25,115 nt of DNA, taken from assembly GCA_001929475.1 (NCBI GenBank), contig LXFE01003940.1, forward strand, positions 1 to 25,115, written 5' to 3'. This document shows, one piece after another, positions 8,984 through 19,222 of this stretch; position 1 is the stretch's first letter, and each line of letters begins with the position of its first letter. The stretch comes from Neolecta irregularis DAH-3. Taxonomy: Eukaryota; Ascomycota; Neolectomycetes; Neolectales; Neolectaceae. The notes beneath the pieces are model-generated. The model made no database searches. It was not told the DNA's origin and saw only the letters and a list, made by a program, of their open reading frames with translations. The position numbers and the translations under genes are program-made.

Positions 8984-10146
8984 ATGACATCAACACTAGC
9001 ATCTGGTATCGTCCATCTAGGCAGAGGCGAATTTGATATCCTACGGACATATACTGATATCCTAAAGAGAGATGAAGTGTCTTTTTTTATTTAAACCGTG
9101 TTGAATGAAAGGAAATCACTATGCCGCTTGCCACAATCGAAGCACTTGTATCTCTCCTCGAGTCTTCAAACGCTACGACGATGTCTGAATTTACAGACAT
9201 AATTCAGCGTGGAATACAGGTTCTAAAAGGTGCCGTGAACAATAGAATCTCAGTTGCTGCGGGTTGTGATCTATTTCAAAGCAGTGTGACAAGAGAAGTG
9301 AATGGCGGGAAGGCATAGCATGCCCTTCAATGTCTTGTACTGACAAATTTAGGATTTTGATGTATGTAAACGAAGTTTAATATCCAACGCAAAACTATTT
9401 TCTTCACAAGCCAGACAATGCCGTTCTAAAATATCTCGGATTGGTAAAAACATCATTAAAGATAACTCCGTATACTTCCCTTTATAATCGACCTAACTCA
9501 GACAATCTTAATTCATTCCTTCTCCCGAGTAGTAACAGCAATTCTCCTTCACGCTGCCTCCCAAAACACCCGATTCAAAGTTTTCGTGACAGAAGGACGG
9601 CCGACAAACGGCGGGAAAAAAGCATGCCAAAAATTAAACGAAATGAAAATACCTACTTGTATGATCCTTGATGCAGCAGTGGGATATGTTATGGGAATGG
9701 TTGATTTAGTTCTTGTAGGGGCAGAAGGTGTAGTTGAGTCTGGTGGGTTGATTAATCAGGTATATTGAAGTCTTCGAGTTGCGATTGATAATGTAGCTTG
9801 GGGCATATCAGCTTTCAGTACTGGCCAGGACCTGCCACAAACCTTTCTACGCAGCCGCTGAGAGGTATTTGCTATATCATTCAACTTTTCCTAATACTGG
9901 AGTCACAAATTCATCCGTTTATTCCCACTTTCGCAATATGATCTTCCGACCGCCCACTTAATACTGAAATTTTCTACGGACTATCAGTCGAAAGACGGGA
10001 GTGCACCAAACCCCGGATCCATAGATTCACTGGACAATCCCGCACTAGACTATACCCCACCAGAGTATATTTCAGGATTAATCACTGATCTAGGAGTATT
10101 AACTCCGAGCGCGGTCAGTGAGGAATTGATCAGAAGATATCTATGA
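8984..10146 (+). CDS. GCN3: Translation initiation factor eIF2B subunit alpha (GCN3)
   Basis: Exons 8984-9076, 9112-9312, 9353-9469, 9502-9759, 9797-9864 and 9903-10146 give 326 aa, the normal size. Conserved blocks in order are [112 protein letters not shown], and the C-terminal [20 protein letters not shown] followed by [12 protein letters not shown]. eIF2B is the guanine nucleotide exchange factor for eIF2; the alpha subunit senses phosphorylated eIF2 in general amino acid control. Introns are 35, 40, 32, 37 and 38 nt. The second (9313-9352) fits best as a GC-AG intron, because this exon end matches family length; a GT donor at 9298 would delete five residues. The 32-nt intron at 9470-9501 has CTAAC five bases from its acceptor. 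Confidence 0.94.
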
Positions 10147-10421
10147 CATCTTCTTGCATGTTTGTTTCCTCGGGTATTGAAAGTTAAAAAAATCATGACA
10201 ATGAAAGTATCCAATAATCTAGGTGAATAGTGTTAGAAGTATGATACGGATCTTACGTTCATCAAAGAACCGAGAAAGGATATTATATATAATGAATCGG
10301 GTCTAAGATTTACTCTATACAACTACGACACAGAATAAGGCGCCAATCTTGATTTACTGGAGCAATACCAGCTCCCTGAGTCATATTTAACCCAAACTGA
10401 AAACTTCAAAACGATAGTGGA

Positions 10422-11556
10422 CTATCCAGGAGAGAGACCTTTCCCTTTCGTGTCTTCTTCAGCTAGAATCCTAACGACAACTTTCGGAGTAGTTATCTTA
10501 GGGCCTCCTTCGAGATCCTCATCGCTGCTCAACCCATATGCTAATAAGCGACCATCATGACTATATCCTAACGCAGCTATGGAAATGTCAAAGTTCGCAA
10601 GCTGTCTCATTCGTTTTCTGGCAACATAATCCCATACTGAAACTGTCCCGTCCCCACCGCCAGAGAGAAATGTATGAAATCTAGCATCAACAGGTGACAT
10701 GGAGGCTAGCATACTTGGGATGGAAGGCAATTGCATTAACAGGGTACACGATATCCTGCTCTCCAGCCGTCTGTCGATGACATTTAAATGCGTATTTCTT
10801 AGCTTGAACATCTGGGCTCGGATCAAAAAATTCCACAGCAACTCGTCCCTCCACTGATGTCGAGATATATCCTACCCGTCGATTCTGACCCAAAAGGAAA
10901 TAATACCCTCACCATTGGGCATACATTCGATTGTCCTTGTCATGAACTTGAGGCTACTTTCTCGTTTTTGTAAAGGCATTTTGAAATTTCGAGTATCAAA
11001 AATATAAACTTTTCTATTCGCCATTCCGACTATCACTTTCGTGTTTACTGTTGCCATCGTGTAGACCTTTTCAGGAAGACAAATATCCCCTGCTGAGTTT
11101 CCGGATTTGCTGTCGTATAATTTCAAAGACTTATCCCATGAACCTGAGATGAGAAGGGCTAGTCGTCAATGTGGGAAAAATATGGGAAGGCATACACGAG
11201 TCTGAATTATATAGTACTCGACGAACAGCATCATCATGTAATCCTACCGTCGATTCGTTGCCAGCATGCAGATCGAACCTAATTCTCAACATTAGCAGGA
11301 AAAAGGATTACAATCCAATCCGTCCATCCAGACCAGCTGTGAATGCGTGGTTCCCATCGGAAAAACAACAGTCAAGTATGGCAGAGCGGTGATGATAGGT
11401 AGCGCTAAGTTGAGATTCTCGGGAGTCAGGATCAATCTGGTATAACCGCAACAAGGAATCCCACGATGAGACAAGAAGACTTGTTGCCTCTGAAGGAGAA
11501 AAGCGAAGGGAGGATATATTGTCGTCTGGAGGAGATATTAATTCAAATTCAGACAT
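10422..11556 (-). CDS. BUB3: Spindle assembly checkpoint WD40 protein BUB3
   Basis: Exons 11556-11312, 11278-11196, 11158-10907, 10871-10715 and 10680-10422 give 331 aa. The start [20 protein letters not shown] and [12 protein letters not shown] match fungal Bub3. WD repeats follow: DGRIGLFDLHAG, then [40 protein letters not shown], and [28 protein letters not shown]. The four introns (33, 37, 35 and 34 nt) each restore a WD-repeat boundary. Bub3 is a seven-bladed propeller that binds phosphorylated MELT repeats of the kinetochore scaffold and recruits Bub1 and BubR1/Mad3. The other candidate family is Rae1/Gle2, but the [14 protein letters not shown] block and the C-terminus fit Bub3. It converges on eIF2B alpha, with 275 bases between the stops. 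Confidence 0.92.
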
Positions 11557-11907
11557 TCTGGCCTCTAGCTTGGCAAACTCGGCGTTTATTCACAGTTCAT
11601 TTTGACGACAGAGGTGGGTTGCCCACGTGATGGCGAGAAGCCAAATAAAAGAAATCGACGAGCAAACCGATCAATGTTTTGTCTATACGAGGCTTGCTAT
11701 AGCTTGTAGAACTAGATGCAGGCTCTATTTATTTCTTGAACTATATTTGATAGAGCTGGCACAGGATTTCCCAGATCATTTAAACAGTACAAAAAAGATA
11801 TCTCACTGACAAACCATACTAATTCCAACGGCCAAACAATAATCAAAATATTCACACACTGATTTGGCCAGAGTGATGTCGAGCAAATTTACAATCCCAA
11901 TTCAAAA
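11557..11907. other. Short intergenic region between ASA1 and BUB3
   Basis: About 350 bases separate the ASA1 stop from the BUB3 start on the same strand, and should hold the BUB3 promoter. A 60-codon open stretch on the plus strand (11627-11809) shows no conserved motif. I see no other feature. Confidence 0.4.
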
Positions 11908-13049
11908 TCATTCAGCATACACATCCCAAAAACTGATTCTTCCCTCTTTTCCACCGAGAAGAATCCCCGCTTTTCCCCAAAATGCAGCCTTACAACCGTC
12001 ATGCGGGAGTTTTAGTACAGCAAGCATTTCGCCTGTTTCACAGTGATACACCCGTCCTGTTCCATCCCATCCTGCACTTACGAGCAGCTTTTCGTCTCCT
12101 CGGCATGACAGAGACTCCTGACCCAAACGTTTTGTATTTATTGCACGCGGTGGGTGAGACAGAGAATGAATCGTAAGAAATGAATCAGCAGAAGATGTCA
12201 CAAATATCGTTGATAGTGGAAGAACTGAAAGGACTATCATCCGATTAAAGGGTAAAGCAAAGAAGAGGTTACCAGGTTGTTGGTGGCCTTTCTCGGCGTA
12301 TATAATGCTCCAGTTTTCTTGGATATATTCGAATATTATGACAGCCCCGCTTTCGTAGCCAGCATAAATTCTCCAAGTGTTGTTCTGCAGTTGCAAAGAG
12401 ATACACATGACCAACCCTTCTTGTCAGTCTCCAAAGGCTGCAGGGGAGGATGCTACCGTTCGGTGTATCTGACTTGATCTTCCCATGAACAAGTTGGTTG
12501 TCAGGAATCATCCATATATCAATTTCCTCTGATTTAGCTGATGGTATCGCAACATACATTTTTTCATCTGATATCAAAATCACTCCAGAAATATGACTAA
12601 CCGAGCATGAATTTTGAGAATCCGCAGTAATTTAAGGCATTTACATCGAGAGCGCCAATTATCCAGGGCTTTTTATTATCTCTTCCTTCTACTGGGTAGT
12701 CGACATTTGCATTCAAATAGTTAATTTTCCAGACAAATAGTTTATGGTCTCGACCATGTCTGTGATTAGTCTTCAATACGTGGAGACAAGTACGAAATAA
12801 TCCTATCTTGATCCCAGAAATCCGCATTTAAAATAGTGTTGTCATGGGCTTTCCATACTATCCTTGGTCGCATACTGGTAATAGCCCATACGATTATCCA
12901 ACCATCCGCATCGCTGATCTTAGAAAAAGATAAAGGATGGTGGCGATTTACGAAGAAAGAACATTGTCGGAGAAGATGGTTAGCGAGGTGACTGAAGATG
13001 AATGGCCGCGAAAAACATACTTTGGATGGGGAGGGCGAAGAGATGTCAT
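11908..13049 (-). CDS. ASA1: ASTRA-associated WD40 protein ASA1
   Basis: Exons 13049-12952, 12913-12794, 12759-12602, 12567-12457, 12416-12273 and 12233-11908 give 318 aa. The N-terminus MTSLRPPHPKYVFRGHSSSV is a typical first WD motif. After the first intron come DADGWIIVWAITSMRPRIVW and KAHDNTILNADFW, then HGRDHKLFVWKI, NALNYCGFS, VAIPSAKSEEIDIWMIP, RIYAGYESGAVIIFEY and SAGWDGTGRVYHCETGEMLA. This order matches fungal Asa1. In yeast, Asa1 belongs to the ASTRA (Tel2-Tti1-Tti2) complex, which matures PIKK kinases and links to chromatin remodelling. Introns are 38, 34, 34, 40 and 39 nt; the last is a multiple of three with no stop. The start codon lies only 51 bases after the TOM20 stop, on the same strand. 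At 318 aa it is somewhat shorter than many filamentous-fungal homologues, which have long acidic insertions. Confidence 0.88.
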
Positions 13050-13100
13050 AGCGATGGACTAATTGACACATAATAATCACAATGTTCAATGTCAAAAGTA

Positions 13101-13737
13101 TTATTCAACTGCATCAAAGCTCTGCTGGACTCTACTTAAAAACATCTGGGGATTCTCTGAAATCAACCCTTGTAAAATCCGAAGGACTTCCTAAAGTGAT
13201 TAATTCAAGCGACATAAGATAATTACTGGATGAATCTGTTGTTCTAGCAGACCGAGAAGTTCCATTGGATTAGGCATATAAAACATGGCAATATAAAACT
13301 CCTTTGCCGAATCCCAAAATTTTTCTGCTTACTCAGCACCGGAAATCTCAGTAGTAAAATACTCTGCAAAGCATACATTTCCCCATATTGAAGCTTGTTT
13401 TTGATGGCTTCAGAACGTTCGGCGGACGTCTTTACACTGGCAATCTCTGTTTTTGTTTCCTGCAGAATTTGCCTATATCTCGCCTTTTCCCCTTCAGCTT
13501 TTTTCCTTTGCAGAAACTCCTGTTGGGTTCTGTGAAGTTTATTTGCGTTATCTATGTCATGAGCGGAGGTAAATGGAATCTATACAGAGGGCTTTTCTGT
13601 ATTCGCTGTTATTCCGCCGCTGGTAGTCGAAATATACGGCGTAACCTGGAATTAGCATGGAAACTACAATTATAGCTACCTATTATAGAGGCAAGGAGAG
13701 AGCCTGCCGAAATCGTGACGAGTGTGCTGGTGTGCAT
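13101..13737 (-). CDS. TOM20: Mitochondrial outer-membrane import receptor TOM20
   Basis: Exons 13737-13680, 13645-13586, 13551-13363, 13327-13227 and 13190-13101 give 165 aa, a normal length for fungal Tom20. The gene is invisible in single frames because five exons are separated by introns of 34, 34, 35 and 36 nt. The N-terminus is a hydrophobic anchor (STLVTISAGSLLASIIGYAV) followed by the signature YFDYQRRNNSEYRKAL. A charged linker (QRKKAEGEKARYRQIL) comes next. The cytosolic TPR-like domain includes GEMYALQ, FWDSAKEFYIAMFYMPNP and ELLGLLEQQIHPEVLRILQ. Tom20 is anchored by its N-terminus in the outer mitochondrial membrane and binds the amphipathic presequences of imported proteins. The only weak point is the exact first and second splice joins, but both restore the YFDYQRR and RKAL blocks. 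Confidence 0.88.
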
Positions 13738-14004
13738 TTTATCGATACGGTTGCAAAAACTCGGACAGCCACACTGCCAACCAGCGCAATTGCAGCTCGC
13801 CGACTACAACGCCTGCAGAAAATGTAAAAGTGCTATGTACTTCCCCTCGGGTAGTCTGAAAATTTTACAATATATATACTAAAAATTTGATCAAAGTGTC
13901 ATTCTATTTGCGCCAGAGGCTATCCACGCCACAAATCATGTATGCGAAGCTCTCAATATCATAGGCCTACCAATACAGGAAGATATTTGTGGGCAATGTT
14001 GTGG

Positions 14005-14145
14005 ATGGGCCAAAGCCCATGGGTTTTTAAAAAGCCAGGCCAATGGGCTTTTCTGAGGATCCAGCCAGCCCATGGACTGGCCCATGTGCCAGTCCTAACA
14101 TGGGACAACCATTCTGGGTGGTGGCATGCAGGGCAGAGATGGGCA
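14005..14145. repeat. Cluster of GCCCA/TGGGC motifs in both orientations
   Basis: At least seven copies of GCCCA or its complement TGGGC/TGGG lie within about 140 bases, several as GCCCATGG palindromes. They include the inverted pair AAAGCCCAT (14012-14020) and ATGGGCTTT (14043-14051). Dense GCCCA/TGGGC motifs of this kind are known in the subterminal regions of hAT-family DNA transposons. I find no transposase and no clear terminal repeat or target-site duplication, so a degraded terminal fragment or MITE is inference. Confidence 0.4.
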
Positions 14146-14174
14146 GGGCAAGAATATGTTAAAAAGCAAGTATA

Positions 14175-14280
14175 GCGAGGCGGCGGGAGAGGCAGGAGCG
14201 CGAGATTGGAGAGGCAGGCGAGACGGGCTGGTGAGGCAGGCAGGCAAGGCGGGTAGGAAGGCGGATAGGGATGAGACAAG
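14175..14280 (+). repeat. Purine-rich degenerate GGCRGG/GAGGCAGG tract
   Basis: About 105 bases are almost entirely G and A on the plus strand, built of imperfect units such as GAGGCAGG and GGCAGGCAGG. It is a degenerate minisatellite-like tract directly next to the GCCCA motif cluster. Confidence 0.55.
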
Positions 14281-14448
14281 GGAGAAGGGCTGACCTAAGT
14301 AGTATTATCTAATATTATCGCCAAAAGAAATGCCAAATGAGCTATCCACAAATTATCAACAAAATCCAAATACCCAAGATCCCTTAGATCCAATTTCAGG
14401 CATCTCAAAGTTGGCTATATATCACCACCTCATGCAATTTTATCCAGT

Positions 14449-17400
14449 TCAATCGATGCTGACACTCAAAATACCCCTTTCGTCTACACTCAGGTCATTC
14501 TTATAGATATCCCAAAATCCCCCAACATTATCGTTCGCCGCATGTCTGAAAAACTCTTTCAGAAAAACCTACACGATCAGAGCAGCTACAACCCGGGATT
14601 AGACCTGTAAGTTTACATCCTTCAACAGTCCTTCGTCTTCATCACCACCCTCTACACCTTCCAATGCCGCATATTCTTGTAAGGTGTCGATACTGAAGTT
14701 CTCCCAATCATCATCTTCATCATCAGGGATTGCTCCTTCCTTGAGTGTTGCTTCTGAACTACCAAGCTCATGGATGAGAAGTTTGATGATTTTACTGGGA
14801 ACAGAGATACGACTCCATTGATCAGGGTTTGTGAGAGCTTGGGACCGAGTGACGATTCGTCCCGAGGCGAGCGTTATTAGATCACCTTTAACTTTTATCG
14901 CAGCAACAGAGGACGACTGGAGGTTGAAAATATTAGCGAGAGCGATAGAACTAGATAGTAAGTTCAACAGACAAGTCCTTAGAACTTTACCTCAGTTTAA
15001 TATGCGAATGTCCTTGGAGAACTTCAAAATTTTCCAACCAAGCCTTCATTAATCCCTCAAGACCATTTCTCTGTTCGATTTTGATATCCTCCAAAAATCT
15101 TACCATTGTTTCTGCCTGCTTTAGAGCGAGATGTGCAAATACTGCAACGAGTGTTTGGATAAAGTTTGGAGCCTTTGCGGTTTCCAGGCGTTTCACCGCG
15201 AAAGTGAGGATTTCTGGAACGAATGGGCCGATCGCTTCTCCAAGCTACCATGTAAGATAAGAGTTGTTGAAAGTGAACAAATACCCTGTCAAACATTTCT
15301 ATCAACAGCGGCCCAACGAAAATACTAGCACTTTCCTCAATACTGGGATGCAACAATCTAGCAATGATATGCATCGTAATATCCAAAGCTGACCTGCCAT
15401 TTGCAGACCTTAAGTATCAGCCTTCCTCCTCGTGCAGGAAACCACCATCGAAGAAAATTAATAGAATCTTTCCGAATAACATATTTCAGATATTCTTGAC
15501 CTGTTTGAAGCAGTTCCATATCGTCAGCACGTTCCATCACGATAGCCAGAACTGGAAACATAGTCGTGAAAAATGGTTCTGGCATTGGCGACGGACCTCC
15601 TTTGACCAAACAGTTCAAAAGTTCGATAGCAAGCTATATCTTTAATATTTGATGGATTGGTCACACATACCGAGACGATTCGTTCATCAGAGTCATTTTG
15701 CAGTGCTCCAAGAAGACTAGGAAAAGTGACCTCTGCAACTCTCACGAAGTCGTCCGAATTGACAACGAGATCTTCAAAGCAATCGGTAATTAAACCTCTC
15801 ACATATGGATCTCCCGGATTTGAGGCAGCAATATTGAATAACATTGGCATAAATGGATTATCGTTTCTCGTTGCTGCAGAATAATCAATCTTGATTGCCA
15901 TGGAGAGAGTTTCGACTAGAAGCACAGTTGTTTCATCTGTTGCTTGAGCTACAAAGTTTGTAACGCTGTTCAAAATCGCTTGTTGATAGGGAATTAATGT
16001 CTCACGAGGAAGGCGCTTACAAAATCTAATATTAGCTAGTTTATTGAACCTTGAATCACTTGAGAAGGGCTCGTAATGCAGACACTTTGACAACACCAGG
16101 AACTTCAAGTTGAAGGGATTTAATGCATTGAAGAAAATATTTTCCTGAAGATTCGTGAACAATATTCGATAGTTGACCTGAAATGCAGAGGACTCGTCCT
16201 CGAAGAAACGTATGATCTAGATCAATCAATACACGTCGATGAATTTCTGGAAGCTACCTTTGACCTCGAGACAAGTATCCAAGATGATTGTTAATTTCTG
16301 ATGCAATTCCAGATCCTTAATCTCGCCAATCTCATCCGAGAGGATCCCCAGACAAAATAAAGCACCCTCGCACAATCGCCAATTTTCGTCGTTGATCTCA
16401 TTTTGGAAAGTCGCAACAACTTGATTCCAAACTATCTCCAGGATTTTTCCTTCAAAGCGACCATAGAGTTCCTACTGAGTGAATACTTTGAAGACTATGA
16501 TGAAACCTGAAGCAGATCCGCAACAGCATGACGAACCCCGTATCCCGGAGTCTCGCCAATTTCATCGTCTACAAATTTATTGACGTCCTCCCAATCGTTC
16601 TCCATATCTTCGGTAATCCTCGAAAGACTAAATAAAACCTCGATTAATTTCTCTAGCATTCCCGCGCGTAGAATTTCTTCTTTAATAGATCGACTTGTTA
16701 TTCCAATTTTGAGGAAATCGAGTTGTTCTGTTATTAATGTTGATAATGATTCTGATTCGCCATCCGGCGTTTCGTATTCAGGAATATCGCCATATATTAC
16801 GCTATGGTAATTCCGAGAGTGGCACTGCAGGTCGGACCAGATAGACGAGAATAACGGAGAGAGAACCCGATTTAGGTGATGAGGAAAGAGAACTTTGAGT
16901 TTATTCAAAGTCTTTAAAGGTTAAAACCGAGTCGAAAAGAATAGTCACCTTGACGATTTCAATCTTGAGTACTGTGATATCATCGTGTGAGTTTATTTGA
17001 ATGCAAGCCGTATAGAACTCAAACCAGGGTGGTAATGCGGCATCCATAAACACCCTTATTGGCTCCGCATATAAATCTTTGACCATTTCGAGCGAGTCAA
17101 GACAAGATTCGAAGATGGCGACAGCCATAGCTCGATTGGCGATCGTATGCTGGAGTCAATTTCATTGAAGATATTAGATGATACTTCATCAGTCATCGCA
17201 ATCCTCAATAATACATCCACAAGGTCTTTCGCCACAGAAAAAAACTGCTCTTCTGTAAGAGCATCTTCTATGAATTCTATAAATGAGCATTATAGAAAGA
17301 GAATAAACACCTTTTAGAACTCTCATCGCACCATGAACCTGATCTTTTCCACCTTTATGCAACATTTCCATCAAACCCGTCATCAAGCCAGGCCAATCTT

Positions 17401-17878
17401 CAGGAAAATCGGCATTCGCGATTCGTGATACCACGTACGCCTTGGCAACAATCAGCGCATGTTCCTTAACCTTTACCATACGGCAGCAACTCGAATTTTT
17501 CGGTCTGGATCGCTGATTAGGGAAGATAGAACCGCCCGAACATGTGATTTTGCTTCTTTTGATAGGCTTGGACCTACATATTCTTCGAAAGTGGGAGACC
17601 AGTAACGCATAACATAGGTTTTCAATATGATTAACGCAGTCTCAATTGTCAGCTAGGTTTGATATAACACAAATCTATACCTGCCGAATAGGAATATCGA
17701 GAGAAGATGAATCAGCAATGTTAACCAGCGATATCGGAAACTCTAGTCCATTAATTGTGTATTGTGAGAGTTTACCAGATTGACTCGACACTTTCCTGAT
17801 ATCTAATTCGGCTGTCATACGAACATTTGGATCGGGAGATTGAGAATGCCTAAGTAAAGAAAGAGTTGTTTGCTCCAT
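14449..17878 (-). CDS. KAP114: Importin-9/KAP114-type karyopherin beta
   Basis: Fourteen exons: 17878-17681, 17640-17482, 17440-17311, 17276-17185, 17149-16949, 16911-16507, 16471-16258, 16216-16060, 16025-15671, 15633-15446, 15408-15285, 15244-14991, 14950-14605 and 14568-14449, giving 980 aa, the expected size. The N-terminus [20 protein letters not shown] opens the importin-beta N-terminal domain. [40 protein letters not shown]-like [11 protein letters not shown], and FLRGRVL follow as HEAT repeats. Late blocks are [33 protein letters not shown] and the acidic DDEDDDWE stretch. The last exon ([20 protein letters not shown]) restores the family C-terminus after a 36-nt intron at 14569-14604; without it the frame stops early at 14599. 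All 13 introns are 34-41 nt. In yeast, Kap114 imports TBP, Nap1 and histones H2A-H2B under RanGTP control. Confidence 0.93.
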
Positions 17879-19222
17879 CTCCTAACTATTGAGCGAATGG
17901 GTGGTCAACATCAAGTGAAGGACGCGATTTGAGCAAACAGAGGTAGTCGCGAAAGATAATTGGTCCCCCATGCATAACACAATCTCATTCGAAAGGGGCT
18001 TTCGTTATTATTATTGTGTTTCTGGACCATAAAGAGGGCAACTGACTCGTCGATAAATCGTTTCATGACCCCATTTTTTGTAGACGCAACTGATGAAATA
18101 GTGGATAGCGCATTTATGATTAGCAGGCAGTCTGTTTCCCATATAGCGAAATAAACCGGTCGAGGTTTTTATGGAAATATGTTTTTTTTGCAATACGTTG
18201 GATGTTATCAATCACGACAGAAAGACTCAAAGATTCAGCACTTGTCAAACTCGATTATATTCTGTATACTAGCGCTCTTCTATATGAGGATATAGTTGTA
18301 TGGGCATCGCTTTGGTAGAGTGTATCTTCACCCTCAATCTTGAGTCCCTGAGCTGTTCGACAGATAATCTAACCATCTTGGAGAATCAATTTTCCTTGCA
18401 TAATTGATAATTTAAAATCGTCTATATCCGAGACTTCCGCTTCAAGTTCTTGGTATTTTTCTTATAAATATTCGTAATATATAGAGAGCAAAGGAGGACT
18501 GAAAGGCAGATTATTCTTCTGAAGTAGTTCTTTTTGATGATTTTGTAAGTACCGGGATTAGCCGAGTAGATGTTGAATCAACACATCATTATTCATTGAC
18601 CAACTGTAAGATAAATCTTGTCAGTTTTGCCTTTGAAACCCTTTGCTCGCAGATTCTATAAAGAGGTTAGGGTGTGGATCACTTAGGAGTAACCAATAAT
18701 TACTGGGCTTAGCTTAGTTTTCTTTCTTTATCTACTTGCTTCTGATTGGAGAAGGATGCCGTGCTCTGCGGGTACTTAGGATAGCGTTTTGCTTCTTTTT
18801 TCATCATCGTCATATCACCAGAACAAGTAGGCCCCATTCTCCCTTTCTCTCCCTCATGAACTACGACCACAACAGTTCGATAGCCAAGTTCGGTTCTCAG
18901 ATAGTAGGGCAGATCCTGCGCGACATATCTTTAGTGGTGCGGGAAAGAAACAAGTAACAAATAAAATATTTCTGTAAAGAATACCAATGGGCGGTTTTAT
19001 TGTTTGGAAGATTTACTTGACCCTCGAAATGAGAAATAGTGTAAAATATTGAAATTTGATAAAGAAATTCTGAAACCAGTTCATATTTCCACAAATTCAG
19101 TATTACTTAAAGAACGGTATTTAAACTACATGATACAAGTGACTAGAGATTGAATATAAAAAAAACCGAAATTAACGGACAAGGCACAGGAATTACAAAA
19201 AGTCCAACATAAAAATCCCGTT
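17879..19222. other. Large intergenic region between KAP114 and the BQT4-like gene; no recognised gene
   Basis: About 1340 bases, rather AT-rich. I scanned both strands for exons of known families and for tRNA, 5S and U6 signals and found none. It should contain the KAP114 promoter next to 17879 and the BQT4 3' UTR near 19222. A 33-codon ATG-to-stop frame at 18856-18957 ends in RERNK and has no recognised family. Pyrimidine-rich stretches near 18720-18860 are compatible with an unidentified 5' leader on the plus strand, but this is not evidence for a gene. Confidence 0.4.

Larger units (their letters stand above)
13738..14448. other. Intergenic region between KAP114 and TOM20 with repetitive sequence
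   Basis: About 710 bases upstream of TOM20 and downstream of KAP114. No coding exon is recognised. Open stretches on both strands at 13942-14279 are low-complexity products of the repeats described separately. The TOM20 promoter should lie at its right of 13738. Confidence 0.45.

Noticed and set aside
10270-10295. AT palindrome (ATTATATATAAT) between eIF2B alpha and BUB3
   Set aside because: AT-rich palindromes are frequent by chance in convergent 3' regions; it may help polyadenylation, but nothing specific can be claimed.
13388-13675. 95-codon open frame on the plus strand
   Set aside because: It is antisense to TOM20. The minus strand splices into a complete, recognisable receptor, while the plus frame has no conserved motif.
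13959-14279. 106-codon Pro/Leu/Cys-rich frame on the minus strand
   Set aside because: It is the translation of the purine tract and the GCCCA motif cluster; its composition is low-complexity and no domain is visible.
14599-14604. Stop codon at 14599 as the end of KAP114
   Set aside because: It would remove the conserved importin-9 C-terminus. A 36-nt intron at 14569-14604 leads to an exon with [14 protein letters not shown] that matches the family.
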